A program made the position numbers and the translations under genes. This document shows, in pieces, positions 22,877 through 33,555 of a DNA stretch of 64,000 nucleotides; the first letter of the stretch is position 1; each line of letters opens with the position of its first letter. Below the pieces are notes generated by a model. It was not told where the DNA came from. It saw only the letters and a list, made by a program, of their open reading frames with translations, and did not search any database. Origin of the DNA: Paragorgia papillata (taxonomy: Eukaryota > Cnidaria > Anthozoa > Scleralcyonacea > Coralliidae); the NCBI GenBank assembly GCA_035771165.1, contig JAWNZC010000117.1:639501-703500 (forward strand), in the 5' to 3' direction.

Positions 22877-25800
22877 GGGCAGGTGGGCAGGCAAACAGAC
22901 AGTAACTGACCAATCACATCGTGCGTAAGACATTCAAACTTTGTATTAATTGTTGTTCTCTTCGTCGATAATGTGGTTTTAAACCTGAATATTTAAAGGA
23001 CTTCAGAGCTCTGTGAAGGAAACAGACAAGTTAAATCAACAACTACAAAAGGAAGGAAGCTTTATTCGTGAATTTCAATCGCGTGAAGATGACCTGAGGG
23101 AGGCACTGGGTGCCAAGGACTCCCAGCTGGCTGTCTTGAGAATACGCATTCAGGAAAGTGACCAAGAGTTAAGAGAAACCAAACAAAGACTGGAAAGATT
23201 CCAGAATGAAAACGAAAGGTAAACGTGTATTTATGAAGATATCCCTATATACGTCCTATGATAATCAGATGAAAATGCCTACTGCAAGAAATGTAATGAG
23301 GACTAAAGGCCATGTCACACGAGGCAATTTTCCTTGCAACTTGCAACGCAATTTTTGTCGAAAAAATATATTGCAAGTTGCAGTGGGGGTGTCACATGCT
23401 GCAACTTGTCTCGTAGCGTTGCGAAAAGTAGAAGCTACTTCTACTTTCCCTTTGACTCGCAACGCAATTTTTCGTTGCGAGACTAGTTGCAAACATGGGG
23501 TGTCACACGAGGAAATCTTTCTTGCAACTTGCAATTGCGTTGCAAGGAAAATTGCCTCGTGTGACATGACCTTAAGTAAGACTCAACTATTTATTTGTGT
23601 TTTTAATAAAAGGGCCATGAAAATTACGAAGGGTCAATCTCAGAATTTTTTAAATATTAAAAATATATGATGCATGCAGCTATACAGCAAGTGCGAACCT
23701 TAAAATTTCAGTATAGTTTTCTTAAAATTTGCAAGAAACTTTTGGCAATCTCGTCGAAGTACAGAATAACAATATAGTTTCCCGCTCTTTTTGGTTTGGT
23801 GCTAGCGCAGGCCCAGTGCTAGTGTTGGTATTTGCGGGACAAATGTAACGTATAAAAAATGCATGCTAGATACATTGATTTTCGATACATTGATGTTTTC
23901 GTAACTATACAGAAATCTTGTCAAATTCAAAATGGCGCATTACATATCAGGAACAAACACGATTCTTATAGTTACGGCTTTAGCAGATCACTTTGACTTA
24001 CTGTACCTTGAAATAATTATTAAAAAAAAATTCAGATAAAAGTCTCAAAAAACCCCAAAAAAAACGGAGCATCCTTGGTAAATAACACTTATAGTTTAAA
24101 AAAAAACTTTCTGAAAATACATTTTTGGACCATTTTTATTGACACTTTCTAACTCTCCTTTTCAGAATTCTCAGGGATCACACCGACTCCAGTGGCATAC
24201 AGAATCAAGTTCTTGACGATTTGAGAGCGAGATTACAAGAAACTGAATTAACATTAAAGCATGAACAAGAATCGCACCAACAGACCAGGGTAGGACTTCT
24301 GTTGTTATAGTTACATGTAGATCCTTGTTGTTTTCGAATAATTAGGTTTTAATGAAAGCTAGGAAAAGCCGTGAAAAGATTTGGGAGGGGTGTGTCATTT
24401 TGAGTGATTGGTTCAAGTCACGACCTTTTTCCTCGGATCGGTACGTTTTGGCGGGAAAATTTCTGAGTTGCTTAAAAAACGAATAAAAGAAAACTAGGTA
24501 GATTCATTTAAATATTTCGAACAATATAATGTGCTGGATGCTTTCTCCAAAGCTGTTTGTAATTCTAAAAACACCACAAACGAACCAAGAACTGCTGTAA
24601 ACAAGAAGCGACACGAAAAAGCTGAAAGGTAAGGTAACGGCAAACTCCGAAGACGAAAACAGTGTTCAAAACTTGAAATTGAAAAGAAAAAGAACCACAA
24701 ATGCCTTATGTGCTCTTTGCAACCTCTTTGCTCGGTCTATACGTTTCGCCTTCGTTTTTTTTTACAGACGTCGCTCCTTCGTTGTTCTGTCTGTAAAAAA
24801 AATTCAGGCAAATACTTTTCCGTATAGACCCCACACTCGGTTAATAATGTCCTTAATAAAGTGACCCGCTTTTTGCTTCATCTTGTCGTTTTTTGAGTAT
24901 TATGAGAACAATAATTTATAGTTGTTGTTTTATTATATATGAATCAGACTGAAGCGGCCGAACGTCAGGGCAAATTAGAAAGCGAACAGCGAGCCATGGC
25001 TGAAACCGTTACAACACATCAGAAAAGCATTGTTGGAGAGAGACGTATCCTTTAATGACCTGATTATTTAAAAACCATAGAGATCATATAAATACTAGAG
25101 GGGACATCCTATCTTTCAGTCAACCGCGGGTAACCAATTGAACACCGCCATCTTGGATTTTTTTGGAGGCAAACATTAGGCGCGTTGGTTGGCAAAGGAC
25201 TGGGTCTAGTACATTTGCCAACCGATTGACTGAAATATCATAGGTAATGGCGGCTGCCATGTGGTTACCAAATTTTCCCGCCAATGCCCCCACACAACAT
25301 AAGGCACTTAACTATCGTTCCCAAGTCACAGGATTTAGAGTTGTCGTGATCAATCGACAGAGTCTATATAAAAACCACTTTACAAATTCCTCCTCTGACG
25401 TCCTTTCCGTCAACTTTCACAGCAAAAAAGTCCATGAAGATGAAATTTTAGAAAAGGAAGATATATTACAACTTTTCTCAGAAGGTTCCAAATATCCTAA
25501 ATATGTAAAATCCCCAACCATGACATAAGCACGTTAAGGTTTATTCTGGCTGACGCCAGACGATTTTATTCAGCCCAGGGAGAGGTCCAGGCCTCAAAGT
25601 GTTAAGTGGTCACTACACAATTTTAGTTTTTTAGATGTCTATAGCCCTTTTTCCTTAACTCTTATTCTCTCGTCAGGCAACGCTAGCCAGTGCACTAGCA
25701 AGTTAAGATTATCCGAGAACAAACTTTTGAGCGCTAACCAAGAGATGAGGGATTACAAGGAGAAAGCTGGCCGTATTTTGCAGGCAAAAGAAAAGGTTAT

Positions 25801-28800
25801 TGCGAGCCTGAAAGAAGGTAAATCTATCGTAGGCGATAGTTCCGGGATCACAAGTGCCGAGTACGAAGCAGTTTGCCAAGAGAAAGACGTTTTACGAGAT
25901 GAATTGCATCAAGCGAAGTACACCATCGAACAACTTAAAGTTGATATACAGGTAAATAAAGAAACAACCCGCTAAAATTTTCACATTAATAGGATAGGGT
26001 AGAGAAGAACGAATGGAATGGAGTGGAATGGCGTGGAATGGAGTAGAATGGAATAGAATGGAGTGGAATGGAGTGGAGTGGAATGGAGTGGAATGGAGTG
26101 GAATAGAATGGTATAGAGTGGAGTGGTATGGGGTGGAGCGGTATGGAGTGAAGTGAAATGGAGTGGAATGGAATGGTATAGAGTGGAGTGTAATGGAGTG
26201 AAGTGGAGTGGAATGGAATGGTATAGGGTGGAGTGGTATGGGGTGAAGTGGAGTGGAATGGAATGGTATAGAGTGGAGTCGTATGGAGTGAAGTGGAGTG
26301 GAATGGAATGGTATAGAGTGGAGTGGTATGGGGTGGAGTGGGATGGAGTGGAGTGGTATAGAGTGCTATGGAGTGACGTGGAGTGGAGTCGAATAGCATA
26401 GAATAGCAACTCAATTCGACCCTCATCTTTATGTTTTATTTGGGCATTTCACTAGGATTTAGAGCAACAACTGCAGTCGGAATCAGAAACCGCCCAAGAA
26501 CAATCAGAACATTTGCAATCATCATTGGAAGAAGAAAGAAAGTTGAAAGAAGAAGCGAATCACGATGTTCTCAAAACACGCGAGGTAAGATTGATAATTT
26601 GCTCTTTATAAACGTACAGTATATACATTAATATTATCTTTGCCTTTTTAGGAACTACAGACCATCTGCGATGATCACTACAGGCAGAAGACCACGTTGA
26701 TTACACAAATACAAGTAAATATATGTAGTATATTAAGCAGCTTTAGAAAACAATATATAAACTATATTTATTGGTTGAAATTTTGATAACCGTTATTTGT
26801 CGCGTTTTCCTTTACGTCGTTTTTTCCTGCTTTCAATTTCTTCTTTTTTCTTTCTTTTTTATTTCCTTTTTCTTTTTTCTCCTCTACTTTACTACTGTCC
26901 CCCAGTGATGGATTTACAGGGGGTGCGGGGGTGCGCACCCCCCTGGCCTTTGGCCAAGGGGGTGCAGGGGGGGGTGCCAATTACTCAATTAGTGCCTTGC
27001 TGCAGTGGGATGCAACGTGGCTTTTTATTGAAAATGTCAATCACATTTCTAATGTCTAGCTTCCTTGTGATATCCCTAATAAAATCCATAATAAAACGTC
27101 CACTTTATCCCTAAATTTATTTGACACCTTCCACGTTTGATAAAATGCGCTATTGAAAACACGATTTAAAACTTTTAAATCTTTCTTCAAAGTACCGTCA
27201 GAATGCAGGAAATGCCATTTCAGAGGTCCAAATTTCAAAAAATTTCCGGGCCAGCATGCCCCAGGACCCCCCTACGAATGGTTTGACCAAGGTTAAAAAA
27301 ATTCTAGATCCGCCCCTGCAGCACCCCCCCCCCTACCAGATCAAGCTGGATCCATCACTGCTGTCCCCTCTTCTTCACTTCCTTCTTTTTGCTTTCATCC
27401 CCTCTTTTTTTCTTTCTTTTTTCCCTTCTTATCTTCCTTTTTATTCCCTTCCTTCTTCTTTCTTTCTTTTCTTTTTTTTTAGTTTCTTTGTTTTTTTATT
27501 TTTCTTTCGTACTATTCTATTCTTTTCCTTACAATTTTGTATCTCTGCTCATTTCTATTTGTTTTAAAAGTTTTCGCTATTTTTTTCTTAACTCTTTATT
27601 TCTTTATGGATTTTTTTATTGAAAAAGGAGAGAGAAGGAGAAATAGAAAAGCTCAAAAATCAAGTAAGTTGAGGGAAGGACTAAATGGTGGTTGATTGGC
27701 CTACTGTGGATCAAATGGAGATTGGCTCAAATTAACTTAAAATGTTGTTGTATTGCAGTTGTTGGCGAAATCGTACACCACAACGAGCGAGGCGGAACTC
27801 GAGAAAAGAGTGCGAGCTCTAACAGAGAATCTTATTAAAAAACAAACTGTAATCGAGGCGTTGGGCACCGAGAAGAGTTCACTTGTTCTTCAGTTAGAAA
27901 GACTGGAGGTAGGTCAAGTCATTGCTCAGTGTGTTAAAGCTGAGCAGAGTTTTGTAGTAGCGACTTCAGTCAAAAAATTAGGAATTCATTTATTAAATTG
28001 GAATGGAATTCATTTGTTAAATGTAGAACTGGAAAGATTGACCTTAATTGATGCCGCTTGATTCGAGTGTGTAATTGATGTATTTCTAGATGCAGTACAA
28101 AGACATCCAGCGTTCGACATCACGTGTTTCAGTCCCAACATCGATACACGGCTTTGACGACAGCGACGAAGGTAAGCTTAACCGGCATCAGGAATTGTCG
28201 AATTGACTTACAGAACTGTTGTTCGCCAGCTTGATGGTAATGAACTAATGATGGTGATAATGGTGGTGGGGATCAGGGTGGTGATGGTGAACTGGTGAAA
28301 AGGGCATGGTAGTAGTGATGATGATGGCCGTGATGGTGTGATGATGGTGATTGTGATGGTGATGGTGACGGTAATGGTGATGGTGATTATGGTAATGGTC
28401 GAATGGTGATGATGAATGATGACGACGGCGATAACAATAACGATAACAATGAAATTGATAATAAAAGAAAACTTTTGCTATTAATTTATGTTTTGTAGCC
28501 GGAAGAGTTCGTTCAATTACGTCAATCATGCCATCACAGATCACTGAGTCAGCGAAAGTTCACAAAGCGGTGAATGAGATTGATAAATTCAGGTAAGAAA
28601 ATGACGAAAGGTGTCGCCGGTGATTGTATTACTCTTTCTATGCTTTCTTACTTACTTACTTACTATGCAGTACGCCGCAAATATAGCTCCGTAATCTTGT
28701 TTTTCGAGTTGTCACCACTATGACCAATTTACAGTGCTAGTCGAACTATTGGCTTGAAGTTACCGTTCGATTACTTGATCGATCATCGATCAACGACGGA

Positions 28801-30390
28801 CACCCCGCTATTAAGGACAGTTGGTAAATCCCCGGCCGAAACTACTATGAAATGTATTGAAATAACTCTCGCTATTACGGACTGTCGCTATTACGGAATT
28901 GCGGACACTTCATGTAGTCCCCAACAAACATTTTTATTGTTCTACTCTCGTTACAACGGACACCTTGGACGTATTTTCTCTCGACACATGCATGAAAGTG
29001 AATGACTTTTTAATTTTTCGAGTGACATATTTATGTTACTGATTCATGTTACCGTTGTATTTTTGGTTTTGGAATAAAAAATATATTTTAATACAAATTT
29101 TTGACTTGTACTGTGTACTTATGCTTCGCAGTAAACGTCAACTAGAAATTGAAATAAACTGGACATTTTGAAACAAAAAAGCATACACCAAATGACGGTC
29201 CCCAGGGTGTCCGCTATAACGAGAGTTGACTGTACTTGTGATGGGCGCATCTTCAATGTTATATATACCGTCAAACTCTTATTTATATAGCGGAAACTTT
29301 TGGGACCTGCTTTAGGTGTTCGCTTAAGAGAGGTGTCCGCTTAAAAAGGATTAATAACCGTAGTGTTTTATAACGGCTGGTACCACAAATAGGTGTCTGC
29401 TGAAGAAGGGGTGTCAGCTTAAGAGGGGTGTCCGTTAGCATGGTTTCAACTGTGATCAATATGGATGGATTTAGAATCGGAAAGAAGTTCTTTTGCAAAC
29501 GGAACTTGGCGTCCTCAAAGTTGGGGAAACCAAGGTTATTAAAATTCCTCTTTGACTTCGACATCTGGTGGAGTAAACTTGACGAAAGAGATTGGAAGAG
29601 CTGTGTTATTAAAGTATTTCATTCGTCATCAAATTCTTGTTTTGTTGGTTTTAGTATTCGTCTTGGAGTGTTTTTACGTCGCTATCCCATTGCAAGATTG
29701 ATGCTAATCGTTTACATGGTAAGTTTACACAAATTATACAATATGGTTCACATTGATGTTAGAAAACGTTACGTTAAATGGACTCGGCTAACACGGGCAC
29801 ATCTACCCTGCAAGTCGGAGCCCCTTTCCGATCTACGCAGGCTTTGGGGAAAAGTGGGCTCTGCCAACAAACTCGATATTTCTTTTTGAGCACGCGTGAA
29901 CGGTTGCCAAAATACTATTTTGGGCAAGAAGGAAAATAGCAAGTAACGCCTCATAAACTAGAACTTGTTTGACCTGTCTAAAACCCGACTGACTCGCCCC
30001 AAATTTGGGGCGAAGATCGAGTTTGTTGGCAGAGCGCACTTTCCCCCGAAGCCTGCGATGGTCGGAAAGGGACTCTGACTTGCAGGTCCGCTAACACGGG
30101 CACATCATGCGCGCTAACACATACACAGCACGTGCCAAAATGGTCACGCGCACAACATGTGCTCGAACACGCGCCCGCAAAAAACGACGCACAAACACGA
30201 TACGTGCGCATTTCAAAAGAAAAAGATCACAAATACAGTGCACGGCTTCCCAATTGACCTCAATCTGTGCCTTGTTCATTTCCAGATACTCTTACACTTG
30301 TGGGTGTTTGTGGTTTTACTGACATATCAACCAGAGGTTCATACATCTTCGCCAGCCGGGCCTATGCCAAATATCCCGAAACCAGATTAA
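19681..30390 (+). CDS. GOLGA5: Golgin-84 (Golgi coiled-coil tether)
   Basis: A tail-anchored Golgi tether; in animals it captures COPI vesicles and supports ribbon structure. Fifteen exons: 19681-19912, 20479-20733, 22126-22398, 22999-23218, 24166-24289, 24948-25044, 25677-25951, 26456-26584, 26652-26714, 27628-27663, 27759-27908, 28090-28171, 28499-28592, 29655-29718, 30286-30390, with phases agreeing throughout. Product 732 aa, essentially the length of the human protein (731). N-terminus MSWLADLAGKAESLLEKVDK, the family hallmark. A Ser/Pro-rich linker with QLFEFLNS follows (about residues 105-115), then heptad-rich coiled coil from about 235 to 640 (LRKEVNSLNEELLSL, AKDSQLAVLRIRIQESDQEL, YKEKAGRILQAKEKVIASLK). 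The C-terminus has GVFLRRYPIARLMLIVYM and LLHLWVFVVLLTYQPE, the membrane anchor at about 689-714, and a short lumenal tail. One exon is only 36 nt. Several introns are largely filled by tandem repeats. Confidence 0.94.
20009..20412 (+). repeat. Polypyrimidine (TTTC/TTCC)n tract
   Basis: About 400 bp of nearly pure C/T on the + strand, with a clean (CTTT)n core at 20096-20175 and TTCC-rich flanks. It fills most of golgin intron 1. A mirror-like homopurine:homopyrimidine tract of this length can form triplex (H-DNA). Lys/Glu/Arg- or Phe/Leu/Ser-rich frames here are artefacts. Confidence 0.95.
20762..21224. mobile_element. Family T foldback MITE, copy 3, intact TTAA flanks
   Basis: 463 bp between TTAA (20758-20761) and TTAA (21225-21228). 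Ends AGGGGATTGGCA / TGTTATTGCCCT. Long arms with AAATTAAGTTTGTCTAATTT, CTTTACAACTTTTTCGTATC and TGACGTCAG in inverted pairs. TTAA plus ends rich in AGGG/CCCT suggests a piggyBac- or Kolobok-type mobiliser. It lies in golgin intron 2. Confidence 0.75.
21270..21461. mobile_element. Family T foldback MITE, copy 4, right half only
   Basis: Nearly repeats 21030-21224 in direct orientation, from ATAACTGGTTTTGCTACATG to TTGCCC, and ends before TTAA at 21462-21465. The left half is missing. It lies 45 bp downstream of copy 3. Confidence 0.7.
21634..21831. mobile_element. Small inverted-repeat element with a G26 run
   Basis: Left GGTCATCCCAGAAAGATCAA then CCCCCCAAGG. Right CCTTGGGG..., then ATGGATATTTTCTGGAACAA, its inverse with changes. 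The right arm includes 26 consecutive G (21775-21800) followed by AAAGGGGGG. It lies in golgin intron 2. Confidence 0.5.
21998..22096. mobile_element. TTAA-flanked 90-100 bp MITE (family P), copy 1
   Basis: Between TTAA sites (21994-21997, 22097-22100) it contains GACGAGTCTTTAGTATTTTA, CTGGCTAATGCCAGAC and GGGAGAGGTCC. Other copies: 25534-25605, 39277-39369, 58821-58911. Confidence 0.65.
22497..22905 (+). repeat. (CAGA)n array with GGGCAGGTGGGCAGGC variants
   Basis: A composite minisatellite: runs of ACAG units alternate with the block GGGCAGGTGGGCAGGC, which recurs about nine times, giving a higher-order repeat of about 32-40 bp. It fills much of golgin intron 3. Long open frames on both strands (Asp/Arg/Gln or Cys/Leu/Ser/Val) are artefacts. 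Confidence 0.95.
23306..23573. mobile_element. Word-repeat foldback MITE (TTGCAACTTGCAACGCAA)
   Basis: Ends AGGCCATGTCACACGAGGCA / TGCCTCGTGTGACATGACCT. The interior is made of CTTGCAACTTGCAACGCAAT and GTCACAC words in both orientations. Non-coding; golgin intron 4. Confidence 0.7.
25534..25605. mobile_element. Family P MITE, copy 2
   Basis: TTATTCTGGCTGACGCCAGA, then CAGGGAGAGGTCCAGGCCTC and AAAGTGTTAA. Truncated on the left relative to the copy at 39277. It lies in golgin intron 6. Confidence 0.6.
25990..26400 (+). repeat. GGAATGGAGTGGAAT-type satellite
   Basis: About 400 bp of 5-10 bp purine-rich units (GGAAT, GGAGT, GGTATAGAGT). A longer repeat of about 60 bp is visible from 26110 (GGAATGGAATGGTATAGAGT recurs). 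It fills nearly all of golgin intron 7. The units resemble the pentamer of vertebrate satellite 2/3 DNA, presumably by convergence. Confidence 0.93.
26903..27360. mobile_element. hAT-like element with perfect 8-bp target duplication
   Basis: 458 bp, ends CAGTGATGGAT / ATCCATCACTG, flanked by CTGTCCCC at 26895-26902 and 27361-27368. Contains G-rich GGGGGTGCGGGGGTGCG and inverted CACCCCC words. No transposase frame. In golgin intron 9, interrupting a polypyrimidine tract. Confidence 0.85.
28231..28430 (+). repeat. Degenerate (GATGGT)n array
   Basis: Trinucleotide-based GAT/GGT repeat with scattered changes, in golgin intron 12. The His-rich frame on the minus strand is an artefact. Confidence 0.9.
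28734..29236. mobile_element. pogo/Tigger-like non-autonomous element
   Basis: The right end, inverted, reads TACAGTCAACTCTCGTTATA then GCGGACACCC. The left part has ACGGACACCCCGCTATTAAG. GCTATTACGGA-type words recur inside. CAGT termini next to TA and the tandem GGACACC words are the style of pogo/Tigger elements. It lies in golgin intron 13. Confidence 0.6.
29268..29452. mobile_element. pogo/Tigger-like MITE with 17-bp internal repeats
   Basis: Left CCGTCAAACTCTTATTTATA. Right, inverted, CAGTTGAAACCATGCTAACG then GACACC. Inside, GGTGTTCGCTTAAGAGA is followed directly by GGTGTCCGCTTAAAAAG, a 17-bp tandem duplication, and further GGTGTC words occur at 29392-29430. It matters because the satellite at 55229-57780 has the same 17-bp unit. 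Confidence 0.6.
29804..30089. mobile_element. Foldback element between 17-bp direct repeats
   Basis: The arms 29809-29875 and 30018-30086 are inverted copies (CTGCAAGTCGGAGCCCCTTT; GCTCTGCCAACAAACTCGAT). Flanking both sides is GCTAACACGGGCACATC (29787-29803 and 30090-30106), an identical 17-bp direct repeat. In the last golgin intron. Confidence 0.65.
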
Positions 30391-30685
30391 ATGTCAAACC
30401 AGACCGGCTACCTGTGCTGCCATCACCTCTGCTGAAGTGCATGGAAGATTGTTGGTTCTGGTAGATTATAATGGATAAGATCGGCTGTGAGCATGTAAGA
30501 AAATATGATTTATTTATTATAGTCGAAAAAGACAGCTAATATGAGAAACTGAACGGGTTGGACTCGGGGAAAATGAAAGATTTGCCATCCTTGAAAATAT
30601 AGTTAAGTGTTTGTGAAACGAACATTTTTATTTGATATTTTTGTTGACGAAGGATTGCGGTGTCCTGGCGAGTCACGAGTTAGCT

Positions 30686-30795
30686 TTGTTTGTTTGTTTG
30701 TTTGTTTGTTTGTTTGTTTGTTTGTTCGTTCGTTCGTTCGTTCGTTCGTTCGTTCGTTCGTTCGTTCATTCGTTCGTTCGTTCATTTGTTTGTTC
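30686..30795 (+). repeat. (TTTG)n then (TTCG)n microsatellite
   Basis: About nine GTTT units pass directly into about 15 GTTC units, with two GTTCATTC interruptions. The junction at 30725 suggests a single T-to-C variant that then spread. Confidence 0.95.
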
Positions 30796-30827
30796 GTGCG
30801 TAATCAATAGCAAGCGATATTTTTGCC

Positions 30828-30863
30828 GCGACATTTCTGACGCGACGTTTTTGGCGCCAAAAA
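30828..30863 (+). promoter_or_regulatory. E2F-type palindrome in a copied block
   Basis: GCGACATTTCTGACGCGACG leads into TTTTTGGCGCCAAAAA (30848-30863), a perfect 16-bp palindrome matching a double E2F consensus. A similar block lies upstream of ADSS (6377-6422). No gene start is visible nearby, so it may be a repeat fragment. Confidence 0.3.
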
Positions 30864-31670
30864 TGCAGGGAACCGCTCTTTAGCACCTTTTTTACAATTC
30901 CATAACCTCAGTCAAACATGATTAACGTTATGCAACAAATTCCATGCCGCTGGAAAGATGTGCACAATCGCTTGTGACGTAACTGGTCGACTGTAAATAA
31001 TGGCGATTGCAAAGGTATTTACGTCACTACTCACCCCAGGCTTCAAATTTTAATTTAAATCGGCGAACCTTTAATGATTTTTTTTAATTTTTCATAACAA
31101 AATACATGGGATCTGAATTTGTTTCGGGTATATTCTCCTGTTCTACTCATACGTTACCGTACTAACTTAACCATATTTTTAAGGATGGCACCTAACTTTT
31201 CTGAGTAAACCCAGAATAATGTAGAATATAGGAAAGTTATGAAATAATTCAAAAGCGTCAGAAGATATATTAAACTGTAATTAAAAATTAATAATATAGA
31301 GGCATGCATGCAGTTGAGTTTTAAGAGGCTTTCGCTTAATTGTTCAATCTCGAAAATCCTTCACCAGAATTTTTATCAATATTAATCTTTTGTTTCCTAC
31401 ATTTGTCTTACATTTGTCTTGACAGCTCAAAGAGCTGTCTTCGGTTATTTAACTGATAAAACTTTAATTAAACCAAGAAATATTTAGTCAAGACGCCTTT
31501 ATCAAACTAAAATAACTTTCCATGCACCCTAACATTTTACACGATAACATTTTGGCGAATAAATTAACCCTTTGTTCTTTCATGTGGTTTTTATAGTATT
31601 GTCGAATATGTTTAGTTGAATATATTTTTTGCTGTATGTTGAATATGTACACTTTTTCCTTTGGGCAGCT

Positions 31671-31794
31671 AGCCTGATGCAAACACGAGAGTGAGTTGGG
31701 AGAATTCGAAAGTTTATGTGAACCCGAGCCGTAGGCGAGGGTTTACATAAGTACTTTCGAATTCTCCAACTCACTCGAGTGTTTGCATCAGGTT
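31671..31794. mobile_element. Foldback MITE
   Basis: AGCCTGATGCAAACACGAGA at the left with its inverse GTGTTTGCATCAGGTT at the right. Arms of about 55 bp, nearly complementary (AGAATTCGAAAGT / ACTTTCGAATTCT), around a GTAGGCGAGGG centre. Confidence 0.7.
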
Positions 31795-31965
31795 ATATAA
31801 ACACAGGGCATCCATTTTCTATTTCTTTTATGAAATAAGGCTAAAAAATGCGCCGTGACATCACAACCGTGTTTACATACAGTAGCTTGATATAAACACG
31901 GTAATTGACCAATCACAGCGTGCGTAAGACGCAACCTATTTTATAAATATATATATATATACGCT

Positions 31966-32055
31966 TATCTATTTGTTTTTCAAAGGCCGTGTGTTATAAT
32001 ATACACTAGGCGGTCAAAATAAATTATATAAACACGGGCGGCCATTTTCTATTTC

Positions 32056-32154
<99 letters not shown>

Positions 32155-32211
32155 AAGTATAAAGTATAGTTTTACCTTAAAGTCTTCGCTACCAGAGGTT
32201 TCACCCTAAAC

Positions 32212-32258
<47 letters not shown>

Positions 32259-32875
32259 CAATCTACAGACACGGTGTTTCGCTGTAAATATATATATATA
32301 TAAAATATGTATAATATATATGTATGTTTTACATCATGCACGCACACATTGCTACAATGCGTTCGTAAGAGTTAGTGGAGAGCTTTCACTCTCTTCTGCC
32401 ATCCTTCCCTGTCTCTTGCGAGGCGTGCCGTGTCTTCAAATGGCATCCGCTCACAGTCCTCGAGGAGGGACCCAGCTGGTACTATACATCACCACGTGAA
32501 CATAGGCAACGAGTTTGCGCCTCACCAAACGGTTTGTGGCCATACGCAAGATGTGACCGAGATAACGTAGTCTGCGGTGGCGTATCGCGAGCACCAAGTC
32601 GAATACGGGGTTGGATGCCGTTTCTCGGTAGTCTTCCTTGGTGATAACATGCAGGCATCTGCTGTTGAATCCGTTGATTGTCTTCTTCACGTTGTCCGAT
32701 AGTTTCCACGCTACGCAAGCGTGTGTTAGTGTCGAACACACGGCAGTCTTATACAGTCATATATATATATGTTTCGCTGTATGTTGAATATGTACACTTT
32801 TTCCTTTGGGCAGCTCATTAATTTTGACCGCCTAGTGTATATTATAACACACGGCCTTTGAAAACAAATAGATAA

Positions 32876-32880
<5 letters not shown>
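31966..32880. repeat. Inverted repeat pair enclosing (AT)n arrays and a LINE fragment
   Basis: 31966-32016 (TTTTCAAAGGCCGTGTGTTA, then CACTAGGCGGTC) recurs inverted at 32820-32875. In addition, 31634-31670 (GTATGTTGAATATGTACACT, CCTTTGGGCAGCT) recurs directly at 32778-32814. (AT)n arrays lie at 32056-32151, 32214-32253 and 32876-32929. Probably transposon ends rearranged around microsatellites. Confidence 0.6.
32360..32745 (-). pseudogene. LINE ORF2 C-terminal fragment
   Basis: The minus strand from 32741 reads CSTLTHACVAWKLSDNVKKT, INGFNSRCLHVITKEDYRET, FDLVLAIRHRRLRYLGHILR, then, after a break, SWVPPRGL and a short EDCERMPFEDTARLARDREG run. This is the region after the reverse-transcriptase domain of a non-LTR retrotransposon, a different family from 11969-12478. 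5'-truncated with at least one frameshift. Confidence 0.8.
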
Positions 32881-32931
<51 letters not shown>

Positions 32932-33312
32932 GAACCGGACAAGCGTTAATTTCCAATCCTATACGCAACACACACTGTATGTATTGTTTTTGGGTTTTGT
33001 TTCTTTTTAATTTTTGTTTTGTAGTCAGAGTATAAAGCGGCGCATCCGAACAATGACGTTGAATATGTTTTAGATTCAATCATATTTACAGTAATGTTTT
33101 ATATGGTTTGTGGTTTTGGGCCAAAAATTCAACTCATTTCCTTTCGAGATATTTGCCGTAGACACAGCTGCTGCAGGCTTCATGCATACGTGATAAGATC
33201 GCCTATATAGATACACTTGCCTGGATTTACTTTTCAATTAAATCGCTTGTCGTATATGCATGCAATAAACAAACGGCGCTTGCTATTTTCATCTTTCAAC
33301 AGAAAACTTTAT

Positions 33313-33390
33313 TAAAATGTAGCGTACTGCGTAGGCAGTCGCATTGAGCAGAAATACAATGGTAAAAAATAGGATGCTATACTTCATCAT
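33313..33390 (-). mobile_element. Terminal-repeat fragment of a hammerhead-type element
   Basis: TGTAGCGTACTGCGTAGGCA followed by GTCGCATTGAGCAGAAATAC. The core GTAGCGT-CTGCGTAGGCAGT recurs at 58160-58180 and 63956-63976, so it marks one dispersed family (see 58150-58290). Confidence 0.5.
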
Positions 33391-33391
33391 A

Positions 33392-33555
33392 GGGGGCTTT
33401 CCATTTACACGGTTAGACCGGTCAGTCCGGTTAAATGGAACACGATTCGTTTGAGGCCTGCATGGGATGGTCTGACTGGAAAATTTGGTCCTAATCAAAA
33501 GCAAGTCCATTCTGGCCGGACTGACCGGTCTAACCTTGTCAATTGGAAAGCGCCC
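33392..33555. mobile_element. Foldback MITE (GACCGGTC family)
   Basis: Left GGGGCTTTCCATTTACACGG, right, its inverse, TTGTCAATTGGAAAGCGCCC. TTAGACCGGTCAGTCCGG mirrors CCGGACTGACCGGTCTAA. Flanked by ATA on both sides. About 164 bp. Confidence 0.75.

Noticed and set aside
22359..22933. Frames of up to 184 aa rich in Cys/Leu/Ser/Val on the minus strand and Asp/Arg/Gln on the plus strand
   Set aside because: All come from the CAGA array within golgin intron 3.
25981..26426. Frames of 140-146 aa on the minus strand (His/Ser/Thr/Pro-rich)
   Set aside because: Products of the GGAAT satellite; no support beyond the repeat.
29428..29889. 153-aa frame in the golgin gene
   Set aside because: It is golgin exon 14 read together with both flanking introns; the spliced exon is 29655-29718.
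29740..30210. Possible extra gene with Arg/Thr-rich frames
   Set aside because: Explained by the foldback between 17-bp repeats and by CACG-rich sequence in the last golgin intron.
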